Origin: CAZIDL01 sp964537825
GTDB taxonomy: Bacteria > Bacteroidota > Bacteroidia > Flavobacteriales_D > CAYVSK01
Direction: 5' to 3'
Assembly (NCBI GenBank): GCA_964537825.1
Contig: CAZIDL010000004.1
Span: 1-64,000, forward strand
Length of the DNA: 64,000 bases
The position numbers were made by a program, and so were the translations under genes. The notes beneath the pieces were generated by a model. It made no database searches. It saw nothing but the letters and a program-made list of their open reading frames with translations, and was not told the origin of the DNA. Positions 41,867-50,047 of this stretch are shown in pieces. Position 1 is the stretch's first letter; every line of letters begins with the position of its first letter.

Positions 41867-43809
41867 AAGGAACCTCGAAGTTGCAGCCGGATGCGGGATC
41901 GGTATCGCCCGGGAATGGCCCGGTCCCCGTTTCCGATGTTGCCCCCTTCGACATCGCGATACGCCCAACCTCCCATCTTTCCTTCCAGGGTGAGGTTTTT
42001 CGAAAGGCCGACCCTGACCAGGATGTAGGAACGGAGACCGCTTCGGTAATAAGAACGGACGGAGAAGGCGTAGAGGAGGTCGTTCTCATAGGCATAGGGT
42101 CGGGTCGCATAGGATGGGGCATCGAAAAAGGCGATCCGCCAGTATAGCTTGAACTCCTTCTCCTTCCAGGATCGTACCAGGTCATGAGCAAAAAGGAGCC
42201 CATCGGGGATCCCTTCCTGCATAAGGCGTTCGGCGTTCACCTTTATCCGACTTTGGAGGTCTGCACTAAGGGGGATCTCGCTCTCAGCGCTGAATTGGAG
42301 CGAGGGTACCTTCTGCATGGAGCGATCTCGGAGCTGTTCGTCGTCCGCATCCTTTTCCCGGACCTCGTAGCTGATCTCAGCTTCTACCCGTTGCTGGTCT
42401 TCTCCGGTCCGTACGGTGGTCAAGCTAAGTTGCCGGTCCGTTCCAGCACCTTTGCGCCCATAATACGGCCAAGGACGGTGGAGGAGCTGATGCTCGAGAT
42501 CGATCCGAAGGCCGGGGGCCACTTTCCGGTCCGCACCGAGCGAGACCCGAATGAAGGGGCGCCCGTTGCGTGCCAAGGAGGACCAGAACGGATCAAAGCC
42601 TTTTCCACTGCCTTCTATCCGGCTCCGGAGCCATAGGTCGTTGTTGGGCCTCGTCGAAAAGGCAGCAGCAAAAGCCTTTGAACGATCCCCTTCCATCGCC
42701 ATGGTCAAGGCCCACCGTTTACGGCCTATACTTCCCCGATAATGGAGTTCGGCCCCTTTCTGCTCAGCTTTAAGGTCAGCGTAGCGGTCACGGATCCTTC
42801 CCGAAGGGGCTTTTGGATGAGAGGCCTTCGCATAATGGAAGCTCGTGCTTATCGCATGGCGATGGCTTTTCCATCCGAGGTGGGTGATGAGCTCTTTTCG
42901 ATGCCATCGCTCCTTTTTCCGGTTAAGAGCTGGACGGCGATGCACTCCGTTCCGATAAAGGGTTCGAAGACGGGGTGTGCCTTTCCGACTTGTATCGAGT
43001 CGGGCGGTCCATCGTTCCGAGGAAAGCAGGATCGCCCCGCGGAAAGCTCCTTTGCGGAACTTTCCACCGATACCTTGAAGGCCTTTTCTATCGGGGGATC
43101 CGGTGTGCGGGTCCAGGGTGAATAGCGGTCCTTCCGCAGGTCCTCTTGCTCCCGGAAAGCCTCCTCCATTGTCGAGCAGGACCCCTCCGCCACTGCTGCT
43201 CCTCATCGAACCGATCACCGCTTTTTCGAGGATCCCTTGCTCGGCGACCCGCAGATAGCCTCCAATGCTTTCCGGGAGCTTGTTCTTTGGAGAAAGCCAG
43301 GGTTCCCCGGCATCCTTTTCCAGCTTAATGCCCAGGCCAGCGATGCCGGGAATGGTGATCCGCAGTTGGCCTTTCAGGAGGCTCGGAGGGCCTCGGTAGG
43401 TCCCGCGGCGAAAACCTTTTCGTTGCTGGAGGATCCGCCCCCAACGAAGCCGAAAGCGTCCATTGATGTTCTCAAGAGCTTTCAAAGAGATGGTGTCGGG
43501 CTTTTCATGTTCCGTAATAAAGCTATTGGCCCGGACTTTCTGAACGATGGAAGCTGTAAAGCCCTTCAGGTAATAGAGTTCGTAATAAGAGCGGATCGGT
43601 CCATGTTCCCTCCGATATTCCAAGAGGCGGATGCAACGGATCCGTCCGATGGTTGTTCGCCGGGCGATACGCTTCAGGCTGGTGGCATTCAGATCGACGG
43701 GTGCATGTGGAGTTTCGGAGGATGGTCCATCTTTCTCCGGCCCTTGTTGGGCGATGGTAGGGATGCTCACTAAAAGGAGCGAGCACAGGATGGGATGCTC
43801 GATCCTCAT
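41863..43809 (-). CDS. Helix-hairpin-helix (ComEA-like) domain fused to outer-membrane beta-barrel
   Basis: 648 aa from ATG 43809, where a signal peptide begins (MRIEHPILCSLLLVSIPTIAQQ); longer in-frame starts lack it. Residues 38-98 (VDLNATSLKRIARRTTIGRI; YYELYYLKGFTASIVQKV) are a ComEA-type double HhH module. The rest is a series of beta strands rich in Gly, Arg and aromatics, ending RDRYRSRIRLQLRGSF-like with a terminal Phe, as in outer-membrane barrels. Many Bacteroidota have such HhH-barrel proteins of unknown role; DNA uptake is a possibility. It overlaps the upstream gene by 4 bp (ATGA). Confidence 0.75.
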   Translation of the reverse strand: MRIEHPILCSLLLVSIPTIAQQGPEKDGPSSETPHAPVDLNATSLKRIARRTTIGRIRCIRLLEYRREHGPIRSYYELYYLKGFTASIVQKVRANSFITEHEKPDTISLKALENINGRFRLRWGRILQQRKGFRRGTYRGPPSLLKGQLRITIPGIAGLGIKLEKDAGEPWLSPKNKLPESIGGYLRVAEQGILEKAVIGSMRSSSGGGVLLDNGGGFPGARGPAEGPLFTLDPHTGSPDRKGLQGIGGKFRKGAFRGAILLSSERWTARLDTSRKGTPRLRTLYRNGVHRRPALNRKKERWHRKELITHLGWKSHRHAISTSFHYAKASHPKAPSGRIRDRYADLKAEQKGAELHYRGSIGRKRWALTMAMEGDRSKAFAAAFSTRPNNDLWLRSRIEGSGKGFDPFWSSLARNGRPFIRVSLGADRKVAPGLRIDLEHQLLHRPWPYYGRKGAGTDRQLSLTTVRTGEDQQRVEAEISYEVREKDADDEQLRDRSMQKVPSLQFSAESEIPLSADLQSRIKVNAERLMQEGIPDGLLFAHDLVRSWKEKEFKLYWRIAFFDAPSYATRPYAYENDLLYAFSVRSYYRSGLRSYILVRVGLSKNLTLEGKMGGWAYRDVEGGNIGNGDRAIPGRYRSRIRLQLRGSF

Positions 43810-44606
43810 GGTTTGGAACGGTAGATGAGCGAACAAGCCGGACTGATACCCAGTGTGGGTTCCCAGGTCGCTGCCAATCGAAGGAATAGTTCCTTCCAGT
43901 TCATTCCCCAACCGAGCATAGGGGTCAATGGAAGGCCATGAACACCGCTCAGCAGGAAGACGCGATCGTGAAGGCGGATACTGCTGCGGGTCCGGAACCG
44001 AAGGGGTCTTTCGAGTTCCTTGTGGAAGTGTACGGACCAGGTATTCGGTCCTGGCCATCGCTTAGCGATACCGATGGTCATTCCCGGATCCAGGAGCTCA
44101 CGGAGCGGTGGGTCCCGGAAAGCAGCCTGTGGATCACTGATCCAGGCTTCAGCGCGGAGAGCCCGGCCGATCCGGGATCGGACCCCCATCCTGGTCACCC
44201 AGTGGAACCGTTGCCCGTGACCTTCCCCCATCCACACCATGGAAGGGCCGAAGCGAAGCCCCATGCTGCTCCGCTCACTGATCGGGAGGGCGTATCCGAC
44301 CGAAAGGTCAGCCTCTCGAAAGGAGCTGTTGCCATAATGCGTTGCGAGGAAATGGGCGCTCCCTTTTTTCAGTGGGAATACCATTTGCCACCTCTCCAAA
44401 GCGAGTTCAGGAAGGAGGAACCGGTCGTGCCCGCTTATCCCCAATCGGATCTGTTCACCTCTTGCAGCATAGGCTGGGTTCCCCGGATCCGTATAGACCC
44501 CCGTTTTTCCGAACGGGAAAAGGCCTCCTCCTATATGGAGTGCTCTTTGCCCATTCGCACTAAAGGCCAAGCAAGCGATGAAAATGATCGCGTGGATCCT
44601 TCGCAT
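43806..44606 (-). CDS. Exported beta-strand-rich envelope protein of unknown function
   Basis: 266 aa with a clear signal peptide (RRIHAIIFIACLAFSANGQ). The mature part reads HIGGGLFPFGKTGVYTDPGNPAYAARG, then alternating strands such as HFLATHYGNSSFREADLSVGYALP and MGLRFGPSMVWMGEG, which suggests an outer-membrane barrel related to the PorV/PorQ-type group. It ends SLIYRSKP. Its stop overlaps the ATG of the HhH-barrel gene, so the two are likely to work together. The promoter must lie in the candidate origin region upstream. Confidence 0.65.
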   Translation of the reverse strand: MRRIHAIIFIACLAFSANGQRALHIGGGLFPFGKTGVYTDPGNPAYAARGEQIRLGISGHDRFLLPELALERWQMVFPLKKGSAHFLATHYGNSSFREADLSVGYALPISERSSMGLRFGPSMVWMGEGHGQRFHWVTRMGVRSRIGRALRAEAWISDPQAAFRDPPLRELLDPGMTIGIAKRWPGPNTWSVHFHKELERPLRFRTRSSIRLHDRVFLLSGVHGLPLTPMLGWGMNWKELFLRLAATWEPTLGISPACSLIYRSKP

Positions 44607-44699
44607 CGTGCACGAAAGAAACAGAGATCCGTCTATAAGCTTTGGACGCTTAGGAAAATAGGATCAGTAGAGATGATCGTTAACACCTTGTTGGATCAT

Positions 44700-44708
44700 T
44701 GTGGATAA
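44700..44708 (-). promoter_or_regulatory. Consensus DnaA box
   Basis: TTATCCACA on the minus strand, the exact R1-type consensus. It sits at the left side of the GATCGTT iteron cluster. Confidence 0.7.
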
Positions 44709-44794
44709 GCAGTGCGATCCTTGACCGATCGTTTGCTAAATGTTGAATGATCGTTAAGTATTCTTGGAAGGATCGTTAGACAGATCGTTAAGTT

Positions 44795-44857
44795 TTGTTG
44801 ATTAAATGTGTGTAGCGTGGATTTTCCTGATTATTAGTGGAAAACCTTGTTGATTAA
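44795..44857 (+). repeat. 11-bp direct repeat TTGTTGATTAA
   Basis: Exact copies at 44795-44805 and 44847-44857, 52 bp apart. They flank the most A+T-rich stretch of the intergenic region and could mark a DNA-unwinding element. Confidence 0.65.
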
Positions 44858-44983
44858 GGTTGAAACTCCTGAAGGGCGCTCATCGTTTTCCACGATCGAT
44901 CGTTGATCATTATTCATCCCATCGCTTCATTCGGCAGATGGGTGCTTGCTAATTTGTTAGAAGAAGCGAACGTGTTCGATCGA

Positions 44984-45976
44984 ATGTTGCGGCCCCTGCT
45001 CCTCATAACCTTCTTTATTCCGGCTCTAATGCCGCTTTCTGCCCAACCTGCTGAAGAAAGGGTCGCGCTTGAGGAATATGTGAGCAAATGGAAGGATGTG
45101 GCCGTACGCCACATGCACCAACACGGGATCCCTGCAAGCATTACTCTGGCGCAAGGGATCCTGGAATCCGGTTATGGGAACAGCCCGCTCGCTCGATATG
45201 CCAACAACCACTTCGGGATCAAGTGCCATGAATGGGGAGGGAGAAAGTTCTACAAGGATGACGATCATGAAGACGACTGCTTCCGGAAGTATTTCGATCC
45301 GAAGCGTTCTTACGAGGACCATGCGGATTTTCTGACCTCAAGAGGCCGTTATTCGTTTCTCTTCGATCTGCGCCCTACGGATTACAAAGGATGGGCTTAC
45401 GGCCTTAAAAAAGCGGGTTATGCCACGAACCCGAATTATCCGGAGCGATTGATCGAACTCATCCATGACCATGACCTCCACCGTTTCGATACGGTCCCTT
45501 CCATGAAGAAGTGGGAACCGAAAGTGGTGGAAAAGAAGCAGAAGGACCTGGAATATGCTCGAAAACGGAATGGCAGGAAGGTATATCGCCATTCCAACAG
45601 CGTCGATCTGGTACGTGTCCAGGAGGGCGAATCGCTGAAAGATCTTGGGGAGGACGTTGGCATAAGCCGCTCCCGTTTGTTGGATTACAACGACATGAAT
45701 CAAACGGACCGCATCGAACCCGGAGATACCGTTTACATTACACCCAAGCGGAACTGGTCTCGGGTCAAGAAGACCTACGAAGCTGAAAAAGGGGATGACA
45801 TGTGGGGGATCGCCCACCGCTTCGGCCTTAAGCTCGAAAAACTCTACGAGCGCAACAAGATGATCCCCGGTACCCAGCCCGAGCCTGGTCAAAAGATCTA
45901 TTTACGGGGACAACGACCCGAGGATGGTGAGGAAAAGGCCGGCTTTTTCGAACGGCTCTTCGGAAAGGCGAACTAA
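44984..45976 (+). CDS. Glucosaminidase with two LysM domains (peptidoglycan hydrolase)
   Basis: 330 aa from ATG 44984, where a signal peptide begins (LRPLLLITFFIPALMPLSAQ). The catalytic domain (about 35-170) is of the FlgJ/AtlA N-acetylglucosaminidase type, with the catalytic Glu in ITLAQGILESGYGNSPLA and the NNHFGIKCHEW motif. Two LysM modules follow: VRVQEGESLKDLGEDVGISRSRLLDYNDM and YEAEKGDDMWGIAHRFGLKLEKLYERNKM. It cleaves peptidoglycan during growth or remodelling. It is convergent with dnaN; the two stops are 3 bp apart. The first gene to the right of the candidate origin. Confidence 0.92.
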   Translation: MLRPLLLITFFIPALMPLSAQPAEERVALEEYVSKWKDVAVRHMHQHGIPASITLAQGILESGYGNSPLARYANNHFGIKCHEWGGRKFYKDDDHEDDCFRKYFDPKRSYEDHADFLTSRGRYSFLFDLRPTDYKGWAYGLKKAGYATNPNYPERLIELIHDHDLHRFDTVPSMKKWEPKVVEKKQKDLEYARKRNGRKVYRHSNSVDLVRVQEGESLKDLGEDVGISRSRLLDYNDMNQTDRIEPGDTVYITPKRNWSRVKKTYEAEKGDDMWGIAHRFGLKLEKLYERNKMIPGTQPEPGQKIYLRGQRPEDGEEKAGFFERLFGKAN

Positions 45977-45979
45977 GGG

Positions 45980-47098
45980 TCAGCTGTTCAGCATCACCGG
46001 CATCACGAGCATGAGGATATCCTCCCCTTCTTCTTTCTCGCTCGGAAGGATGAGCCCTGCTCGGTTCGGAGCGCTCATTCGCATCGTTACCTCATCGCTT
46101 TCCAGGTGCTCGAGCATTTCAAGGAGGAATTTCGCATTGAAACCGATCTCCATATCCTCGCCCTCATAGGTACAGGTCAAGCGTTCGTTGGCTTCGTTCG
46201 CAAAATCCAGGTCCTCGGCGGAGATGGAAAGCTCGCTTCCCGTTATTTTGAGCTTGACCTGGTGGGTGGTCTTGTTCGAAAAGATCGATACCCGCCTTAT
46301 GGAGCTAAGGAATTGCTCTCTGTTGATGGTAAGGCTGTTGGGGTTCTCATCAGGGATGACCGCATGGTAATTGGGGTATTTCCCTTCGATCAGCCGGCAA
46401 ACCAGTTTGTTGGTTCCGAAATGGAAGTAAGCGTTGGATTCATTGTATTCGATCCGTACCTCTTCATCCGATGAGGGCAATTGGGAACGAAGCAGGGTGA
46501 GCGGCTTGTTCGGGAGGATGAAGGAGCTTTCCTGGTCCGAGCTCGAATCGGTACGGGTGTACTTCACGAGCTTGTGGGCATCCGTCGCTACGAAGTTCAG
46601 CGACTCGGGAGAGAACTCGCAGAAAACACCTGACATGACCGGTCGGAGTTCATCGGATCCGGTCGCAAAAATGGTCTTGTTGATAGCTCGGGCCAGGATC
46701 TTGGAGGCGACCGTGATGGAGGTCGGGTTCTCAAGTTCAGGCATCTTGGGGAACTCGTCCGGGTTCTGTCCGGTCAGCTTATAACGCCCTTGATCAGAGG
46801 CGATCTCGATCCCGTAAGTGTTCGTGTCGACCGTGAAGGTGAGGGGTTGCTCGGCGAAGGTCTTAAGCGTGTCCGTGAGGATCCGTGCCGGGACCGCAAT
46901 GCTCCCCTCTTCCTTGGACTCGACCTCCAGGGAGGTCGTCATGGTCGTTTCCAGGTCCGATCCGGATACCGTGAGCTCGTTCCCCGAAATGGTGAAAAGG
47001 AAGTTGTCCAGGATCGGCAGCGTGTTGTTCGACTTGAGGACGCCCTGAACGGAGCGCAGTTTTTCGAGCAGGGAGTTGCTGGAAACGATGAAATTCAT
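45980..47098 (-). CDS. dnaN: DNA polymerase III beta subunit (sliding clamp)
   Basis: 372 aa, normal length. The three-fold clamp begins MNFIVSSNSLLEKLRSVQGVLKS; typical segments are LPILDNFLF, GRYKLTGQNPDEFP, MSGVFCEFSPESLNFVATDAHKLV, LIEGKYPNYHAVIP and the C-terminal ILMLVMPVMLNS. The clamp tethers the polymerase to DNA and recruits other factors through its hydrophobic pocket. A TATATTTG element lies 33 bp upstream of the ATG. Unusually for bacteria it is not beside dnaA or recF, but it is close to the candidate origin. Confidence 0.97.
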   Translation of the reverse strand: MNFIVSSNSLLEKLRSVQGVLKSNNTLPILDNFLFTISGNELTVSGSDLETTMTTSLEVESKEEGSIAVPARILTDTLKTFAEQPLTFTVDTNTYGIEIASDQGRYKLTGQNPDEFPKMPELENPTSITVASKILARAINKTIFATGSDELRPVMSGVFCEFSPESLNFVATDAHKLVKYTRTDSSSDQESSFILPNKPLTLLRSQLPSSDEEVRIEYNESNAYFHFGTNKLVCRLIEGKYPNYHAVIPDENPNSLTINREQFLSSIRRVSIFSNKTTHQVKLKITGSELSISAEDLDFANEANERLTCTYEGEDMEIGFNAKFLLEMLEHLESDEVTMRMSAPNRAGLILPSEKEEGEDILMLVMPVMLNS

Positions 47099-47131
47099 GC
47101 CCTTAGCCCTTTTTGGATGTCATTGGACCGG

Positions 47132-47139
47132 CAAATATA
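47132..47139 (-). promoter_or_regulatory. TATATTTG, Bacteroidota -7 promoter element (dnaN)
   Basis: Exact TAnnTTTG on the minus strand, 33 bp upstream of ATG 47098. It is identical to the trmH element. Confidence 0.6.
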
Positions 47140-47190
47140 GCGCTTTGGCATGCTACTGGATGGACGCTCCCCTCGATAAGTTCCCTGATC

Positions 47191-47210
47191 TTTTCCACAG
47201 ATCGTGGAAA
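47191..47210. repeat. Inverted repeat of a DnaA-box-like sequence upstream of dnaN
   Basis: TTTCCAC (47192-47198), 5-bp spacer AGATC, GTGGAAA (47204-47210). The left arm extends to TTTTCCACA (47191-47199), a known variant DnaA box. It is 93 bp upstream of the dnaN start, between dnaN and the DUF4340 gene. It lacks a U-tract, so it is a poor terminator. Confidence 0.5.
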
Positions 47211-47216
47211 GGTCGA

Positions 47217-48347
47217 TTAGGGACGATCCGCTTCTCCCTTTTTGCTTCCTTTTTGATGCTGGGCTGGTGTATAACCATCAGGCGGGGTAGGGCCCATCCT
47301 TCGGTACCCTCTTTGTTTGCCGGAATAGTCCTTCCGGAATTCGGACAAGGGTTGAAAGAAGCGACCGAAAACATAACGCTGGATAAGAGCCATTTCCCCG
47401 TCATCCGTCATCGCATACATCCGGTCCGGATCCTGTTCGAGCTCTGTTTCAGCCCTTGGGTCTTGCGGTGGAGGCTTTAGATAGGCTTCGAGCTCGTTCG
47501 TATCCCCTGCGGCGTCGATCACACGGAGGCGGTAAACCGGCCCTGAACGTAGAATGGAATCCTTCTTCTGCGGACTCATTCCTAGTTCATAAGTTTCTAC
47601 ATGAGCTTTTTTAAAGGCCAGGAGATAATCCTTTACGCGGATCGTATCGAAGTCGTGGATGCGCTTCCCATCCTCCATGCGGTATAGGGCTACGCCATCG
47701 TTCAGATTCTCGATATAAAAGGAGCGCTCAGGCCGCTTCAGATGCTCCAACTCCACGCGTTCGATGTTGGCGACCTTGTAATTGAAGACTCCGGTGAAGC
47801 GCCATTTGTCGAGGTCTGTGAAAAAACGGGGGTTCAGGAAGCCACGGCGGGAAGGGATATGGACGATATAAGGCCTTTCCGCTTTCCCGAGGTCCGGGGT
47901 TTCCAATAGCATATAAGTTCCATCCTGACGAGGGGTAGCGGTGCCGATGTAATAGGTTCGGAAAGGCTCGTCATCCCCTTCTTTGTATACCTCAACCGTC
48001 TTGTTCAAGGCGCTCATGTTCTTCAGAACGGTCTTCTTACGGGCATCCGATACAGGTCCTTTGGCCTTCATGTTATGAAAGGTGCTCAATAACATGCGCA
48101 CCTTGTGTTTTTGAGCCAAAAAGCTATCGTTCACGGTCCAACCTTTCCGCTTCTTTTCCAACAGGACCGTATTGCTGTCCTGATCCGCGATGAAGATCTT
48201 ATCGACTTTGCCCGTATCAGGGATGGAAAAGCTCCGGTGCACTTCTGGGAGGGAACTGCTTCCGCCGTATTTGTCGCTCAGGTAATAAGCGAGGATCAAA
48301 AGGCTCAGGAAAAGCAGAAGCGATATCCAGAATTTGTAACGGGCCAT
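47217..48347 (-). CDS. DUF4340-type protein linked to the Gld ABC transporter
   Basis: 376 aa. An N-terminal membrane anchor (KFWISLLLFLSLLILAYYLS) is followed by a periplasmic part with FSIPDTGKVDKIFIADQDSNTVLLEKKRKGWTVND, the DUF4340 pattern, including VLKNMSALNKTVEVYKEGD and PYIVHIPSRRGFLNPRFFTDLDKWR. Genes of this family commonly follow the ABC-2 permease and GldG-like genes. Here it starts 2 bp after the gldG stop, so it is the third gene of the gldF-gldG operon. The C-terminal 40 residues are basic and low in structure. Confidence 0.8.
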   Translation of the reverse strand: MARYKFWISLLLFLSLLILAYYLSDKYGGSSSLPEVHRSFSIPDTGKVDKIFIADQDSNTVLLEKKRKGWTVNDSFLAQKHKVRMLLSTFHNMKAKGPVSDARKKTVLKNMSALNKTVEVYKEGDDEPFRTYYIGTATPRQDGTYMLLETPDLGKAERPYIVHIPSRRGFLNPRFFTDLDKWRFTGVFNYKVANIERVELEHLKRPERSFYIENLNDGVALYRMEDGKRIHDFDTIRVKDYLLAFKKAHVETYELGMSPQKKDSILRSGPVYRLRVIDAAGDTNELEAYLKPPPQDPRAETELEQDPDRMYAMTDDGEMALIQRYVFGRFFQPLSEFRKDYSGKQRGYRRMGPTPPDGYTPAQHQKGSKKGEADRP

Positions 48348-48349
48348 GG

Positions 48350-50047
48350 TCAGGTCGTTCGGGCGTAAGCACGTCGCCGGATGTAATGTTGGAGGATGCC
48401 AAAGATGATCACCAGCGCGATCGGGACGCTCACGTTCACCACTTGCCAGTAATAACGGTCCTCGCCTTCGATCTTGGAAGGATCGAGTTTCCGAAGGGTC
48501 ACCCCACTTCTAAGAATGGCATCCTCGTTCTCGGTGAGCAGGTATTCGAGCCCGTTCATGATGAACTCCTTGTTGCCGTATACTTTGCGCCGCTGATACT
48601 TATCGAACCCAAGGGGGTACACTTTCCCTTTTTCATCGACCCGATTCCGTATCACATCCCCATCTCCTACGACGATCATCTTCGTCCTTTTACTTCGCTT
48701 TTTAAAGTCGATCGCCTCGCTATTGCGGATCTTAGGCGGGATCCGGCCTTCGAAGAAGGAACGGAACTTTCCCTCCAGAAGCACTGACATGGGTACATAG
48801 GAGTGGTCCGAACGATCGAAACCCGGATCGAAACTGATGACGTTCAGACTGACCCGCGTTGGGGAGGGGAGCACCCTTATATTGTCGGAACTGTTCAGGA
48901 GGACGGTCTGCTCCACGCTATCCCGTTTTACTGTGTCCAGGGAGCTAGCGAAGCGCAGGCGGACCGGATCGATGTTGCTCGAGATCGGATGCTCGATCTT
49001 ATTGGCCGAAACCGTGGGGTAATAATACCAGTCGTGTTTCTCGATCCGTGGCTTTCCCTGGATCTCCTGGGTTACGATGCCGATCGGAGCACAATTCGCG
49101 TCCATTACGAGGTCCTTGTTCAGCCGGACCCCGTAGCTAAAGAGCTGATCATCGATCCGCAGTTCTTTCGGAACGGCCATGATGGTCGATCTCCGTTCAA
49201 GGCTGTCCATGGATACCTTCATCGGATCCACCAACCACATCGCCTTGCCCCCGTTCATGATGAACTGATCGATGATGAACTTGTCCTTGTCGCTGAACGC
49301 ACTGTCAGGCTTCGGAATAATGATGGCATCCTGCTCTTTGAGCGCATCGAGCTTCCCGTCGATCTCGATCCGCGAGACGGAATAGTTCTCCTTCATTCCT
49401 TTGACCGCATCGAAGACCTCCCGTTTTCCAAGCTCTCCATGACCGTGGATAAAAGCTACTTTCGGTTTTTTACCCCGTTGAAGTTTTCGGATCGCATGGC
49501 TGATCCGGTATTCGAGGTTCCCGATCGCTTTAGTGATGGTCCGTGGGGTCGGGCGCTTGGTCCTGGCATCGAGCAGGTCCAGGACCACTTCTTTGCCCTG
49601 GTAGCGGACCACAGCACCCGGAAATACGATCTTTTCACCACGGGAACCTTTCTTCCGGACCTGCAGGATCATTTCCTTCAGGCCTTTCTTCCTGAGGTTC
49701 TGGTAACGTTTTTTGCGCTTTTTCTCGTTCTCAGCTGCTGAGGGGTCGATGAATTCGTAATGGATGTTCTTGCCCTGATAAGCCCTTAACTCATCGAGCA
49801 TCTCCCGGGTGGACTCTTTCAAGCGATCGAAGGAAGGGGGAAGGTCTCCGGCCAGGTAGACCTTGAAGTGAACGAGGTCGTCCAGATCCCTGACCAGGTT
49901 CTGGGTGTTCTCGCTCAGGCTGTAGCGATCGTCCTGGGTGAGATCGAAGCGCTGAAAGAGAAAAGCACCGATCACATTCAGAAGGACCAGGATACCGAGC
50001 GTGATGAGAAGGGTGCTTATGTCCTTGAACTTCTTGCTCATCACCAT
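48350..50047 (-). CDS. gldG: Gliding-motility-associated ABC transporter auxiliary protein GldG
   Basis: 565 aa. One N-terminal helix (ISTLLITLGILVLLNVIGAFLF) and one C-terminal helix (VNVSVPIALVIIFGILQHYI) bracket a large periplasmic part. It starts FDLTQDDRYSLSENTQNLVRDLDDLVHFKVYLAGDLPPSFDRL, characteristic of GldG, and includes KPKVAFIHGHGELGKREVFDAVK and the anchor-like LEYLLTENEDAILRSG. GldG works with the permease GldF and the ATPase GldA in Flavobacterium gliding. No gldA is in the window. The start overlaps the gldF stop by 7 bp. Confidence 0.92.
   Translation of the reverse strand: MVMSKKFKDISTLLITLGILVLLNVIGAFLFQRFDLTQDDRYSLSENTQNLVRDLDDLVHFKVYLAGDLPPSFDRLKESTREMLDELRAYQGKNIHYEFIDPSAAENEKKRKKRYQNLRKKGLKEMILQVRKKGSRGEKIVFPGAVVRYQGKEVVLDLLDARTKRPTPRTITKAIGNLEYRISHAIRKLQRGKKPKVAFIHGHGELGKREVFDAVKGMKENYSVSRIEIDGKLDALKEQDAIIIPKPDSAFSDKDKFIIDQFIMNGGKAMWLVDPMKVSMDSLERRSTIMAVPKELRIDDQLFSYGVRLNKDLVMDANCAPIGIVTQEIQGKPRIEKHDWYYYPTVSANKIEHPISSNIDPVRLRFASSLDTVKRDSVEQTVLLNSSDNIRVLPSPTRVSLNVISFDPGFDRSDHSYVPMSVLLEGKFRSFFEGRIPPKIRNSEAIDFKKRSKRTKMIVVGDGDVIRNRVDEKGKVYPLGFDKYQRRKVYGNKEFIMNGLEYLLTENEDAILRSGVTLRKLDPSKIEGEDRYYWQVVNVSVPIALVIIFGILQHYIRRRAYARTT

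Larger units (their letters stand above)
44675..44904 (+). repeat. GATCGTT(AA) iterons
   Basis: GATCGTTAA at 44675-44683, GATCGTTTG at 44727-44735, GATCGTTAA at 44749-44757, GATCGTTAG at 44771-44779, GATCGTTAA at 44783-44791 and GATCGTTGA at 44898-44906. Start-to-start spacings of the middle four are 22, 22 and 12 bp, close to two, two and one helical turns. Confidence 0.8.
44607..44983. other. Candidate chromosomal replication origin (oriC)
   Basis: 377 bp between divergent genes, much richer in A+T than its surroundings and without a gene. It holds a perfect DnaA box (TGTGGATAA on plus, TTATCCACA on minus, 44700-44708), near-boxes AGTGGAAAA (44836-44844) and TTTTCCACG (44886-44894), six copies of GATCGTT, and an 11-bp direct repeat TTGTTGATTAA. 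dnaN begins 2.5 kb away and ends 1 kb away. An alternative is a plain promoter region for two genes with chance repeats. dnaA is not in the window. Confidence 0.55.

Noticed and set aside
47191..47215. Terminator of the gldF-gldG-DUF4340 operon
   Set aside because: An inverted repeat is present but has no U-tract on the minus strand; the DnaA-box-like arms are a better description.
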